From Streptomyces ardesiacus (GTDB lineage Bacteria; Actinomycetota; Actinomycetes; Streptomycetales; Streptomycetaceae), in the NCBI RefSeq assembly GCF_003112575.1, contig NZ_BEWC01000007.1, positions 372,001-436,000 on the forward strand: a stretch of DNA of 64,000 nucleotides. Direction: 5' to 3'. The notes beneath the pieces are model-generated. The model was not told the origin of the DNA. It did not search any database and was given only the letters and a program-made list of their open reading frames with translations. This document shows positions 43,203 through 51,660 of this stretch, piece by piece. The translations under genes and the position numbers were made by a program. How positions within the stretch are numbered: position 1 is the stretch's first letter; each line of letters begins with the position of its first letter.

Positions 43203-43533
43203 GGGGACTCCGCGGTGGTGTGGACATGTCGGGACACCGCGACGCTATCCCAGCCGCCTGGAGCCGATCACCAGTAACGCCCGACAAAGGCCCGCTCATC
43301 GGCTTGGTGGGCTCCCGACAAAGGGCGCGGGATACACACGGACTCGGGTGACACCGGTCACCGAAGGGGTGAGGCGGGCGTCACCGGCAAGCGGAACTTC
43401 GCATTCGGACTGTCACACTCCGCATCCGGTCCGTCCGTATCGTGGGCGTCCGCTGTCGCCGGCCGGCGCGAGACCGGAGACTGTGGGCGTTTTTGCCCTG
43501 CCCGAGCCCCCCACGCATTGGACGAGCCGCTCC
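43203..43533. other. Divergent regulatory region of bioY and the permease gene
   Basis: No gene is seen in these 331 nt. The 11-bp direct repeat CCCGACAAAGG occurs at 43280-43290 and 43314-43324 (34 nt apart). The inverted repeat GGTGAC-ACCG-GTCACC is at 43347-43362. These are candidate operator sites for one or both genes. Confidence 0.5.
43347..43362. promoter_or_regulatory. Candidate operator between bioY and the permease gene
   Basis: GGTGAC and GTCACC are perfect 6-bp arms around ACCG. The site is 145 nt from the bioY start and 172 nt from the permease start. No regulator gene adjoins it. Confidence 0.35.
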
Positions 43534-44919
43534 ATGTCCAACAGCACCACCTCCACGGCGCCCCAGCAGCCGGTGGACGCCTCCCTCTCCCACGGCCTCA
43601 AGCAGCGCCACCTGTCGATGATCGCCCTCGGCGGCGTGATCGGCGCCGGACTGTTCGTCGGTTCCGGGGCCGGGATCGCCGCCGCCGGACCCTCGATCGT
43701 CGTCGCCTACACCCTCTCCGGTCTCCTCGTGATGCTGGTGATGCGGATGCTGGGCGAGATGTCCGCCGCGTATCCGTCGTCCGGTTCCTTCTCCGCGCAC
43801 GCCGAGCGGGCGATCGGGCCGTGGGCCGGGTTCACCGCGGGCTGGGCGTTCTGGGTGCTGCTGTGCACGGCCGTCGGCCTGGAGGGCATCGGCGCCGCGC
43901 AGATCGTGCACGGCTGGCTGCCGGGGACGCCCGAGTGGGCGTGGGTGGCGCTGTTCATGGTGGTGTTCTGCGGGACGAACCTGGCCGCCGTGAAGAACTT
44001 CGGCGAGTTCGAGTTCTGGTTCGCCGCCCTCAAGGTCGGCGCGATCTCGCTGTTCCTGGTGCTGGGCGTGCTGGCGATCTGCGGCGTCCTGCCGGGCACC
44101 GACTCCCCCGGCACCGCCCACCTGGGCGACTTCCTGCCGAACGGCGGCAACGGCCTGATCATCGGCCTGCTCGCCTCGGTGTTCGCCTACGGCGGCCTGG
44201 AGACGGTGACCATCGCGGCGGCCGAGTCGGAGAACCCGGTCAAGGGAGTGGCGAGCGCCGTGCGGACGGCGATGTGGCGGATCGCGCTGTTCTACATCGG
44301 CTCGATGGCGGTCATCGTGACCCTGGTCCCCTGGGACTCCCCCGAGGTGGTCGAGAAGGGCCCCTACGTCGCGGCCCTCGACGAGCTGGGCATCCCGGGC
44401 GCGGGCGGGCTCATGAACGTCGTCGTCCTGGTCGCGCTGCTGAGCGCCATGAACGCCAACATCTACGGCGCCTCCCGCATCGGCTACTCGCTGGTCGAGC
44501 GGGGGCAGGGGCCGAAGGCGCTGGGGCGGGTGTCGGGCGGGGTGCCGCGGATCGCGGTGCTGGTCTCCTCGCTGTTCGGCTTCGGCTGCGTCCTGCTCAG
44601 CTACTGGCGGCCCGACGACGTCTTCTCCTGGCTGCTGAACATGATCGGCGCGGTCATCCTGGTCGTCTGGATCTTCATCGCCGCCTCGCAGCTGCGGCTG
44701 CGCCGCCGGCTGGAGCGGGAGGCGCCCGGGAGGCTGGTGGTGCGCATGTGGGGCTTCCCGTGGCTGACCTGGGTGGCGCTGGCGGGTATGGCCGCGGTGT
44801 TCGTGCTGATGGCCCGCGAGCCGGACACGCGGGTGCAGCTCTACTCGACGGGCGGGATGACGCTGTTCCTGGCGGCCGTCGGGTACGCCCGGCAGCGGCG
44901 GCGGGCCCGCCTCGGCTAG
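43534..44919 (+). CDS. Amino-acid permease (APC superfamily)
   Basis: A 461-aa protein with twelve expected membrane spans. The N-terminal tail ends in GLKQRHLSMIALGGVIGAGL, the hallmark of amino-acid/GABA permeases (AAT family), followed by GSGAGIAAAGPSIVVAYTLS. FAYGGLETVTIAAAESENP near 215-240 is the second signature. The family takes up amino acids with protons; the substrate is not readable. No good ribosome site precedes ATG 43534, so it may be weakly translated or have an unseen leader. A T-tract terminator follows. It is divergent from bioY. Confidence 0.9.
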   Translation: MSNSTTSTAPQQPVDASLSHGLKQRHLSMIALGGVIGAGLFVGSGAGIAAAGPSIVVAYTLSGLLVMLVMRMLGEMSAAYPSSGSFSAHAERAIGPWAGFTAGWAFWVLLCTAVGLEGIGAAQIVHGWLPGTPEWAWVALFMVVFCGTNLAAVKNFGEFEFWFAALKVGAISLFLVLGVLAICGVLPGTDSPGTAHLGDFLPNGGNGLIIGLLASVFAYGGLETVTIAAAESENPVKGVASAVRTAMWRIALFYIGSMAVIVTLVPWDSPEVVEKGPYVAALDELGIPGAGGLMNVVVLVALLSAMNANIYGASRIGYSLVERGQGPKALGRVSGGVPRIAVLVSSLFGFGCVLLSYWRPDDVFSWLLNMIGAVILVVWIFIAASQLRLRRRLEREAPGRLVVRMWGFPWLTWVALAGMAAVFVLMAREPDTRVQLYSTGGMTLFLAAVGYARQRRRARLG

Positions 44920-44942
44920 CCGCCCCGCCCGGTACCTCCCGA

Positions 44943-44976
44943 GGGCCTCCGCACGGTCGCGTGCGGGGGCCCTTTT
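44943..44976 (+). terminator. Terminator after the permease gene
   Basis: GGGCCTCCGCAC (44943-44954) pairs with GTGCGGGGGCCC (44961-44972) in 12 bp with one G-T pair around GGTCGC, followed by TTTT. Confidence 0.88.
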
Positions 44977-45033
44977 CGTGTGCCGCGCGTCCGGCCCTGC
45001 GCGCCTCCCGGACCTCTTGCTGCTAGCGTGCAC

Positions 45034-45050
45034 TTGCAAGCCTTTTGCAA
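45034..45050. promoter_or_regulatory. Nur (nickel) box at the sodF promoter
   Basis: TTGCAA-GCCTT-TTGCAA equals the Nur-box pattern tTGCaa-N5-ttGCAA known for nickel-responsive Nur in Streptomyces coelicolor. It lies 24 nt upstream of the sodF start codon. Nickel-bound Nur represses sodF so that a nickel SOD can take over. The nur and sodN genes are not in the window. Confidence 0.88.
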
Positions 45051-45073
45051 TAAGAGGTCGGAGGGGATCCGCC

Positions 45074-45715
45074 ATGCCCGTCTACACGCTTCCTGAACTG
45101 CCGTACGACTACTCCGCACTGGCTCCGGTGATCAGTCCCGAGATCATCGAGCTGCACCACGACAAGCACCACGCCGCGTACGTCAAGGGCGCCAACGACA
45201 CCCTCGAGCAGCTCGCCGAGGCGCGGGACAAGGAGACGTGGGGCTCGATCAACGGCCTGGAGAAGAATCTGGCCTTCCACCTCTCCGGCCACATCCTGCA
45301 CTCGATCTACTGGCACAACATGACCGGCGACGGCGGCGGCGAGCCCCTGGACAAGGACGGCACGGGCGAGCTGGCCGACGCGATCGCCGAGTCCTTCGGC
45401 TCCTTCGCCGGGTTCAAGGCACAGCTCACCAAGGCCGCCGCGACCACCCAGGGCTCGGGCTGGGGCGTGCTGGCGTACGAGCCGCTGAGCGGCCGGCTGA
45501 TCGTGGAGCAGGTCTACGACCACCAGGGCAACGTCGGCCAGGGTTCCACCCCGATCCTGGTCTTCGACGCCTGGGAGCACGCCTTCTACCTGCAGTACAA
45601 GAACCAGAAGGTCGACTTCATCGACGCCATGTGGGCCGTCGTCAACTGGCAGGACGTGGCCAGGCGCTACGAGGCGGCCAAGTCCCGCACGAACACCCTG
45701 CTGCTGGCGCCCTGA
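45074..45715 (+). CDS. sodF: Iron(-zinc) superoxide dismutase SodF
   Basis: A 213-aa Fe/Mn-family superoxide dismutase starting at ATG 45074 (MPVYTLPELPYDYSALAPVI) behind GGAGGGG. Expected metal ligands are H28 (LHHDKHH), H76 (ILHSIYW), D165 and H169 (FDAWEHAFYLQY). It removes superoxide in the cytosol. An exact Nur box in the promoter indicates repression under nickel sufficiency. A terminator follows 70 nt after the stop, so the gene is monocistronic. Confidence 0.96.
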   Translation: MPVYTLPELPYDYSALAPVISPEIIELHHDKHHAAYVKGANDTLEQLAEARDKETWGSINGLEKNLAFHLSGHILHSIYWHNMTGDGGGEPLDKDGTGELADAIAESFGSFAGFKAQLTKAAATTQGSGWGVLAYEPLSGRLIVEQVYDHQGNVGQGSTPILVFDAWEHAFYLQYKNQKVDFIDAMWAVVNWQDVARRYEAAKSRTNTLLLAP

Positions 45716-45786
45716 GCGCCCTGAGCACTCCCGGTCGTCCTGCCTCGTGATCGTCTTCTCACCCTTCACCGGGCAGGCGGAATGAG

Positions 45787-45823
45787 GGAAGCCCCCGCGA
45801 GGACGTGACTCGCGGGGGCTTCC
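45787..45823. terminator. Terminator between sodF and the nitroreductase-like gene
   Basis: Fourteen-base perfect arms (45787-45800 and 45810-45823) with the core AAGCCCCCGCGA and a 9-nt loop, between two convergent stops (45715 and 45850). Confidence 0.9.
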
Positions 45824-45849
45824 TGTGCGCGGGGGTCCGCCGGGGCCGC

Positions 45850-46488
45850 CTACAGGTTGCTGAAGTCCGGGCCCTTGGTGCGGGTCCGCTTGATCTCGTA
45901 GAAGCCGGGGACGGAGGCGACCGCGAGGGTGCCGTCCCAGAGCTTGGCGGCGTCCTCGCCCTTGGGGGCGGGGGTGACGACCGGGCCGAAGAAGGCGAGC
46001 TGCTCGCCGTCGGCGCCGGGCACGGCGATGACCGGGGTGCCGACCTCCTGGCCGACCTTGTCGATGCCCTCCTTGTGGGAGGCGCGGAGCTGGGGCTCGT
46101 AGGGCGTGCCGTCCCAGTGGTCCATGAGGGAATCGGGCAGGCCGACGTCCTTCAGGGCGGCGGCGACCGTCTCGCGGCCGGGGCCCTCGTCCTGGTTGTG
46201 GATGCGGGTGCCGAGCGCCGTGTAGAGGTCGCCCAGCACCTCGGCGCCGTGCTCCTCGCGGGCCGCGATGACGACGCGGACCGGACCCCACGCCTTGACC
46301 TCGAGCATCTCGCGGTACTCGGCGGGCAGCTCGTCGAGCTTGTCCTCGTTGAGGACGGCCAGGCTCATCACGTGCCAGCGGACCTCGATGTCCCTGACCT
46401 TCTCCACCTCCAGCACCCAGCGCGAGGTCATCCAGGCCCAGGGGCACAGCGGGTCGAACCAGAAGTCGACGGGCGTCTTCTCGGACAT
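45850..46488 (-). CDS. DsbA-like mycothiol-dependent nitroreductase (Rv2466c family)
   Basis: A 212-aa thioredoxin-fold protein of the DsbA/HCCA family, starting at ATG 46488 after GAGGAGAG (MSEKTPVDFWFDPLCPWAWM). The active-site string is C15-P-W-A, with a single Cys where the mycobacterial Rv2466c enzyme has C-P-W-C. A long helical insert and the cis-Pro region GTPVIAVPG near the C-terminus fit the family. No signal peptide is present, so it is cytosolic. Reduction with mycothiol, perhaps of nitro compounds or disulfides, is inferred. It is divergent from pepN and convergent with sodF. Confidence 0.85.
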   Translation of the reverse strand: MSEKTPVDFWFDPLCPWAWMTSRWVLEVEKVRDIEVRWHVMSLAVLNEDKLDELPAEYREMLEVKAWGPVRVVIAAREEHGAEVLGDLYTALGTRIHNQDEGPGRETVAAALKDVGLPDSLMDHWDGTPYEPQLRASHKEGIDKVGQEVGTPVIAVPGADGEQLAFFGPVVTPAPKGEDAAKLWDGTLAVASVPGFYEIKRTRTKGPDFSNL

Positions 46489-46648
46489 GTCTCTCCTCAT
46501 GGGGCACGTGACTGGCCGTTTCTCGGGGCAACCGACCGGCGGCCCCTCCCATTCCCGGCTGCCGGGCGTCAGGGGCGCATGGCAGGATCGGTGCTGTCCG
46601 CATACTGAACACCACACGTGTCCGACCACGATCCGAGGAGTGCCGCCC

Positions 46649-49231
46649 GTGCCCGGTGAGAATCTGTCCCGCGACGAGGCCCGGGAGCGGGCCGCACTGC
46701 TGTCCGTCGACGGGTACGAGGTGTCCCTCGACGTGCGTTCGGCCGTCGGCGAGGCCGAGGGCGAGGGCCCGCGCACCTTCCGGTCCGTGACCACGATCCG
46801 CTTCCGCTGCAACGAGCCCGGCGCGAGCAGCTTCGCCGACCTGATCGCCCCGAGCGTCACCGCTGTCTCCCTCAACGGCCGCGACCTCGACCCGAGCGAG
46901 GTCTTCGACGGCGCCCGGATCGCCCTGGAGGACCTGGCCGCCGACAACGAACTGGTCGTCGACGCCCAGTGCGCCTACTCCCGCACCGGCGAGGGCCTGC
47001 ACCGCTTCGTCGACCCCGAGGACGGCGAGGTGTACCTGTACACCCAGTACGAGCCGGCCGACTCCCGCCGGGTCTTCGCCAACTTCGAGCAGCCCGACCT
47101 CAAGGCGCCCTTCCGCTTCGAGGTGCGCGCGCCCGAGGAGTGGACGGTGTGGTCCAACGGCGCGGGCGAGCGCGCCGACGGGGTGTGGCGGTTCGCGGAG
47201 ACGAAGCCGATCTCGACGTACATCACGTGTGTCGTGGCCGGTCCGTACCACTACGTGACGGATTCCTACGAGCGCGTCCTCGAGGACGGCACGCGGCTGG
47301 AGATCCCGCTCGGCGCCCTGTGCCGCAAGGGGCTCGCCCCGCACTTCGACGCCGACGACGTCTTCCTGATCACCAAGCAGGGCCTGGACTTCTTCCACGA
47401 CCACTTCGACTACCCGTACCCCTTCGGGAAGTACGACCAGGCGTTCGTGCCGGAGTACAACCTCGGCGCGATGGAGAACCCGGGGATGGTGACCTTCCGG
47501 GAGGAGTACATCTTCCGCGGGAAGGTGACGCGGGCGTCGTACGAGGGCCGCGCCAACACGATCCTGCACGAGATGGCGCACATGTGGTTCGGCGACCTGG
47601 TCACCATGGAGTGGTGGGACGACCTGTGGCTCAAGGAGTCCTTCGCCGACTTCATGGGCGCCTTCGCCAACGTCGGCGCGACCCGGTTCAAGGACGCCTG
47701 GATCACCTTCGCCAACCGCCGCAAGGCGTGGGCGTACCGCGCCGACCAGCTCCCCTCCACGCACCCGATCACGGCCGACATCCGTGACCTGGAGGACGCC
47801 AAGCTCAACTTCGACGGCATCACCTACGCCAAGGGCGCCAGCGTGCTCAAGCAGTTGGTGGCGTACGTCGGGCAGGACGCCTTCATGGAGGGAGCACGGC
47901 GCTACTTCAAGCGGCACGCTTACGGCAACACGCGCCTGGGCGACCTGCTCTCGGTCCTGGAGGAGACCAGCGGGCGGGACATGGCGGCCTGGTCGCGCTC
48001 CTGGCTCCAGACGGCCGGCGTCAACTCGCTCACGCCGCAGGTGCTGTTGGGCGCGGACGGCACGGTCGACGAGCTGGCCGTGGTGCAGGAGGCGGCGGAA
48101 TCGCACCCCGAACTGCGCCCGCACCGGGTGGCGGTGGGCCTGTACCGGCGCACGGCCGAGGGCGCCCTGGAGCGCTACGCGCGCGCCGAGGTGGACGTCG
48201 AGGGTCCGCGCACGCTGGTCGCGGAGCTGGCGGGTGCCGAGGCGCCGGAGCTGGTCCTGGTCAACGACGACGACCTCACGTACTGCAAGACGCGCTTCGA
48301 CGACACCTCGCTGGCGACGCTGCGCGAGCACCTGGGCGCGGTGAGCGACCCGCTGGCCCGCGCCCTGTGCTGGTCGGCGCTGTGGAACATGACGCGGGAC
48401 GCGCTGCTGCCGGCCCGGGACTTCGCGGCGCTGGTGCTGCGGTTCGCGGGGCGCGAGTCCGACATCGGCGTCCTGCAGATGCTGCACGCCTGGGCCGACT
48501 CGGCCCTGGTGCACTACGCCGCTCCGGACTGGCGGGAGACGGGCGGCCGGCTGCTCGCCGAGGGTGCGCTGCGCGAGCTGCGGGAGGCGGCGCCGGGCAG
48601 TGAGCAGCAGCTCGCCTGGGCGCGGTTCTTCGCGTCGGTGGCGGCCGAGGAGGCCGACCTGGCGGTGCTCCGGGGTCTGCTGGAGGGCACGGAGAAGATC
48701 GACGGGCTGGAGGTGGACCAGGAGCTGCGGTGGACCTTCCTCACCCCGCTGTCCGCGCACGGGGTTGTCGACGGGGCGGTCCTGGTGGCCGAGCTGGCCC
48801 GCGACGACACGGCCTCCGGCAAGCGGCACCAGGTGCGCTGCCTGGCCTCGCGGCCCTCCGACGTGGTCAAGGCGCAGGCCTGGGCCCAGGTCGTGGAGTC
48901 GGACAAGCTCTCCAACGCCCTGGTGGAGGCGACCATCGCCGGTTTCGTGCAGCCCTCGCAGCGGGAACTGCTCGCGCCGTACACCGAGAAGTACTTCGCG
49001 GCGATCGAGCGGGTGTGGGCCGAGCGGTCCATCCAGATCGGGATGGACGTGGTCCGGGGCCTGTTCCCGTCGCTGCGGGACTCGCGGGAGACGCTGGACG
49101 CGACCGACGCGTGGCTGTCCGCGCACGAGGACGCGGCACCGGCCCTGCGGCGGCTGGTGCTCGAAGGGCGGGACGATCTCGCGCGCGCCCTGCGGGCGCA
49201 GGCCCGCGACGGGGCCTCCGACGGCCGGTGA
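46649..49231 (+). CDS. pepN: Aminopeptidase N, M1 metallopeptidase (paralogue 1)
   Basis: An 860-aa cytosolic zinc aminopeptidase that trims N-terminal residues from peptides. GTG 46649 follows GAGGAG and gives VPGENLSRDEARERA. The exopeptidase motif is LGAMENPGM near 272-280. Zinc ligands are H307, H311 and E330, with catalytic E308 in HEMAHMWFGDLVTMEWWDDL. A helical C-terminal domain follows (from about 530). The next 190 nt hold a strong hairpin. A second pepN gene with the same N-terminal pattern starts at 57322. Confidence 0.96.
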   Translation: MPGENLSRDEARERAALLSVDGYEVSLDVRSAVGEAEGEGPRTFRSVTTIRFRCNEPGASSFADLIAPSVTAVSLNGRDLDPSEVFDGARIALEDLAADNELVVDAQCAYSRTGEGLHRFVDPEDGEVYLYTQYEPADSRRVFANFEQPDLKAPFRFEVRAPEEWTVWSNGAGERADGVWRFAETKPISTYITCVVAGPYHYVTDSYERVLEDGTRLEIPLGALCRKGLAPHFDADDVFLITKQGLDFFHDHFDYPYPFGKYDQAFVPEYNLGAMENPGMVTFREEYIFRGKVTRASYEGRANTILHEMAHMWFGDLVTMEWWDDLWLKESFADFMGAFANVGATRFKDAWITFANRRKAWAYRADQLPSTHPITADIRDLEDAKLNFDGITYAKGASVLKQLVAYVGQDAFMEGARRYFKRHAYGNTRLGDLLSVLEETSGRDMAAWSRSWLQTAGVNSLTPQVLLGADGTVDELAVVQEAAESHPELRPHRVAVGLYRRTAEGALERYARAEVDVEGPRTLVAELAGAEAPELVLVNDDDLTYCKTRFDDTSLATLREHLGAVSDPLARALCWSALWNMTRDALLPARDFAALVLRFAGRESDIGVLQMLHAWADSALVHYAAPDWRETGGRLLAEGALRELREAAPGSEQQLAWARFFASVAAEEADLAVLRGLLEGTEKIDGLEVDQELRWTFLTPLSAHGVVDGAVLVAELARDDTASGKRHQVRCLASRPSDVVKAQAWAQVVESDKLSNALVEATIAGFVQPSQRELLAPYTEKYFAAIERVWAERSIQIGMDVVRGLFPSLRDSRETLDATDAWLSAHEDAAPALRRLVLEGRDDLARALRAQARDGASDGR

Positions 49232-49280
49232 GGTCCCGTCCCGCGCGGTCCGCCGCCGTTACGGAATGCGGTCAATAGCA

Positions 49281-49323
49281 GCCGTAACCCCGGGTCCCAC
49301 CGGTGCGGACCAGGGGTTACGGC
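49281..49323 (+). terminator. Strong hairpin after pepN paralogue 1
   Basis: GCCGTAACCCC (49281-49291) and GGGGTTACGGC (49313-49323) form an 11-bp perfect stem. Inside, GGTCC/GGACC add a second stem. It starts 49 nt past the pepN stop. Confidence 0.75.
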
Positions 49324-49421
49324 ATCCGAACACCCGTCCCGCAGCGCGGGCTTGTCCCGGTTCGGCGATGGGTGTGTAACAGGGGTTAAGGGGCGGATGG
49401 GGCGCGGGGAAATTGCCGGTC

Positions 49422-50504
49422 ATGACGCACAACACCCCGCTCTCCCCCCGCCCCCGCCCGCTCCACGCACTGGCCGACGGCCGGCGCCGGCTGATGACGG
49501 TCGCCCAGCTGCGGGCGCACGGAGTCTCCGCCGCCGAGACCAACGAGCAGTGCCGGCCGGGCGGCCCCTGGCAGCAGGTGCTGCCGAACGTCGTCCTGCT
49601 GCACGCGGGGCCGCCCACCGGCGAGGAGCGCCTGCACGCGGTGCTCCTGTACGCGGGGCGCGACCGCAGTTCGGGCACGCCTCCGGGTGCGGGGGCCGGG
49701 AGGACCGCTTCCGTGCCGGTGCAGCCGGGCGCGGAGCACGCGCCGGTGCCCGCCTGCGCGGAGGCGGTGATCACGGGTCTGGCCGCGCTGGCGCTGCACG
49801 GGTTCGCCGCGGCTCCCCCGTTGCCGTCCCTCGACGTCATCGACGTCCTGGTCCCGCGGCTGCGCCGGCTGCGTACGACGGGCTGCGCGCGGATCGTGCG
49901 GACGGCCGCGCTGCCGACCGCCGTGGAGGTGACCGGTGTACCGGTGGCGCCGGTGGCGCGGGCGCTGGCGGACGCGGTGGCGGAGCCGGCCGATCCGGGC
50001 ACCGTGCGCGAGCTGCTGAGGGAGGCGGTGCGCGACGGGCACTGCGAACCGGCGGCGGTGGTGCGGGAGCTGAACCGGGCCCGGCTGCTCAGTCGCCCGC
50101 ACGTGGTGGACGCGGTGGACTCGCTGGTCGCCGAGGGGCGGGCGCTGGCCGAGCAGCGCCTGTACCGGATGGTGCGCGAGCACGCACTGCCGGAGCCGGT
50201 GTGGAACGTCGACCTGCGTCTGCCCGGCGGTCCCCATCTGGGCGGTGTGGACGCCTTCTGGCCCGAGCAGGCGGTGGCGGTGGAGCTGGACACCCGCGCC
50301 CACCGCGAACAGGAGGACGACGCCGCCCGGGCGGAGCACGCCCGCAAGCGCGAGCACCTGGAACGGCTCGGCATCACGGTCGTGCACCTGACCCCGCGCA
50401 AGCTGCGGGCCTGCCCGGAGCACCAGGCGGCCGTCGTGCGTACGGCGTTGATGGCGGCCGGGGACCGGGAGCCCGCGGCCTACGTCGTGGTGCTGCCCCG
50501 GTAG
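49422..50504 (+). CDS. AbiEi-like N-terminus with a DUF559/Vsr-like nuclease-fold C-terminus
   Basis: A 360-aa protein. Residues 15-80 (LADGRRRLMTVAQLRAHGVS...) resemble the winged-helix start of AbiEi antitoxin-type proteins. The last 90 residues hold VDAFWPEQAVAVELDTRAHR and then HARKREHLERLGITVVHLTP, the D-(x)n-E-x-D arrangement of the DUF559/very-short-patch-repair nuclease fold. Related actinobacterial proteins often occur alone, without an AbiEii toxin, as here. The function is unknown; DNA binding or cleavage is inferred. ATG 49422 was preferred to a TTG 9 nt earlier. It is convergent with the serine hydrolase gene. Confidence 0.7.
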   Translation: MTHNTPLSPRPRPLHALADGRRRLMTVAQLRAHGVSAAETNEQCRPGGPWQQVLPNVVLLHAGPPTGEERLHAVLLYAGRDRSSGTPPGAGAGRTASVPVQPGAEHAPVPACAEAVITGLAALALHGFAAAPPLPSLDVIDVLVPRLRRLRTTGCARIVRTAALPTAVEVTGVPVAPVARALADAVAEPADPGTVRELLREAVRDGHCEPAAVVRELNRARLLSRPHVVDAVDSLVAEGRALAEQRLYRMVREHALPEPVWNVDLRLPGGPHLGGVDAFWPEQAVAVELDTRAHREQEDDAARAEHARKREHLERLGITVVHLTPRKLRACPEHQAAVVRTALMAAGDREPAAYVVVLPR

Positions 50505-50523
50505 CCCCGGCGCGGCGCCCGGA

Positions 50524-51660
50524 TCAGTCGCCGCAGAACTCCGCCTCGATCACCGCCTGGCTGTCGCCCGACCAGTCGCCGTTGAAGTTGAGGGCGAGGG
50601 CGTGCCGGCCGTCCCGGGTCGTCACCGCCTCCGAGGAGGAGCCGTGGATGCCGCCGGCGTGGCCCCAGACGGTCACTCCGCAGTCGAGGTCCCGCCTGAT
50701 CAGGCCGAGGCCGTAGGAGGCACCCGGCAGCGCGGGGACCGTGGTGGTCATCTCGGCCAGTTGCTCCGCGGGCAGCAGCCCGCCCCGGAACAGGGCGGTG
50801 TAGAAGCGGTTCAGGTCGGCGGAGTCGGAGATCATCTCCCCCGCCGAGCCGGCCATGGACGGGTTGAGCCGCGTGACGTCGTAGGTGGGGTCCGTCGCCG
50901 TCCCGCCCAGCTTGGAGTAGGCGCGGCTGCTGGGCTGCGGCAGGCCGGTCCGGGTGCCGGGGAGCGAGGTGGCGCGCAGTTTCAGCGGTCCGACGATCCG
51001 GCGGCGCACCTCTTCGGCGTACGGGCGCCCGGTGGCCTCCTCGATCACCATGCCGGCCAGGACGTAGTTGGTGTTGGAGTACTCCCAGCGGGCGCCGGGT
51101 GCGAAGGCCGGTTCGTGGGCCGTGGCGATCGCGACCAACTGCCGGGGTGTCAGCGTGTCGTAGCGGTGCTCGGCGAAGCCGTCCCGGCCGAAGTGGTCGC
51201 GGACGAATCCCTCGTCGGACGTGTAGTCGTAGACGCCGCTGGTGTGGTTCAGGAGCCGGCGCAGGGTGATGCGGTCCCCGTCGTGGCCGTGGCCCTCGAC
51301 CACGCCCGGCAGCCACCGGCCCACCGTGTCGTCCAGCGAGAGCCTGCCCTCGGCCTCCAGTTGGAGCAGGACGGTGGCGACGAAGGTCTTGGTGATGCTC
51401 CCGACGCGGTAGCGGTCCCGCTCGGAACGCGGCTCACCGGTCCTGAGGTCGCCCACCCCGGCGGTCCGGGACCAGGTGCGCCGGTCGGTGCGGGCGGTGG
51501 CGGTGACGCCGGGCACGCCGTCGGCGACCGCTGCCCTCAGGGCGCGCTCCGTGGCGTCGTGGCCGTGGACGGCCGGCGCCGCCACGGCCGGGGCGGCCAG
51601 GGCCGCCGACAGCGCGACGGCGCAGGCGGCCGCCAGGGTGGTGCGTACGCGTGCGGTCAT
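50524..51660 (-). CDS. Secreted serine beta-lactamase-family hydrolase (D-Ala-D-Ala carboxypeptidase-like)
   Basis: A 378-aa exported enzyme. Residues 1-27 form a signal peptide ending APAVAA. The serine-enzyme motifs are S88-x-x-K91 (VGSITKTF), Y-S-N (WEYSNTNY near 188) and HAGG (WGHAGGIHG near 338), the class C/beta-lactamase-fold set of Streptomyces R61 DD-peptidase. The likely roles are D-Ala-D-Ala carboxypeptidase or related esterase/amidase outside the cell. ATG 51660 follows GGGGAAGAC. It is divergent from the secreted subtilase gene across 316 nt. Confidence 0.93.
   Translation of the reverse strand: MTARVRTTLAAACAVALSAALAAPAVAAPAVHGHDATERALRAAVADGVPGVTATARTDRRTWSRTAGVGDLRTGEPRSERDRYRVGSITKTFVATVLLQLEAEGRLSLDDTVGRWLPGVVEGHGHDGDRITLRRLLNHTSGVYDYTSDEGFVRDHFGRDGFAEHRYDTLTPRQLVAIATAHEPAFAPGARWEYSNTNYVLAGMVIEEATGRPYAEEVRRRIVGPLKLRATSLPGTRTGLPQPSSRAYSKLGGTATDPTYDVTRLNPSMAGSAGEMISDSADLNRFYTALFRGGLLPAEQLAEMTTTVPALPGASYGLGLIRRDLDCGVTVWGHAGGIHGSSSEAVTTRDGRHALALNFNGDWSGDSQAVIEAEFCGD

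Noticed and set aside
45023..49126. Long minus-strand open frame over sodF and pepN.
   Set aside because: The plus-strand genes have full catalytic motifs; the reverse frame has none.
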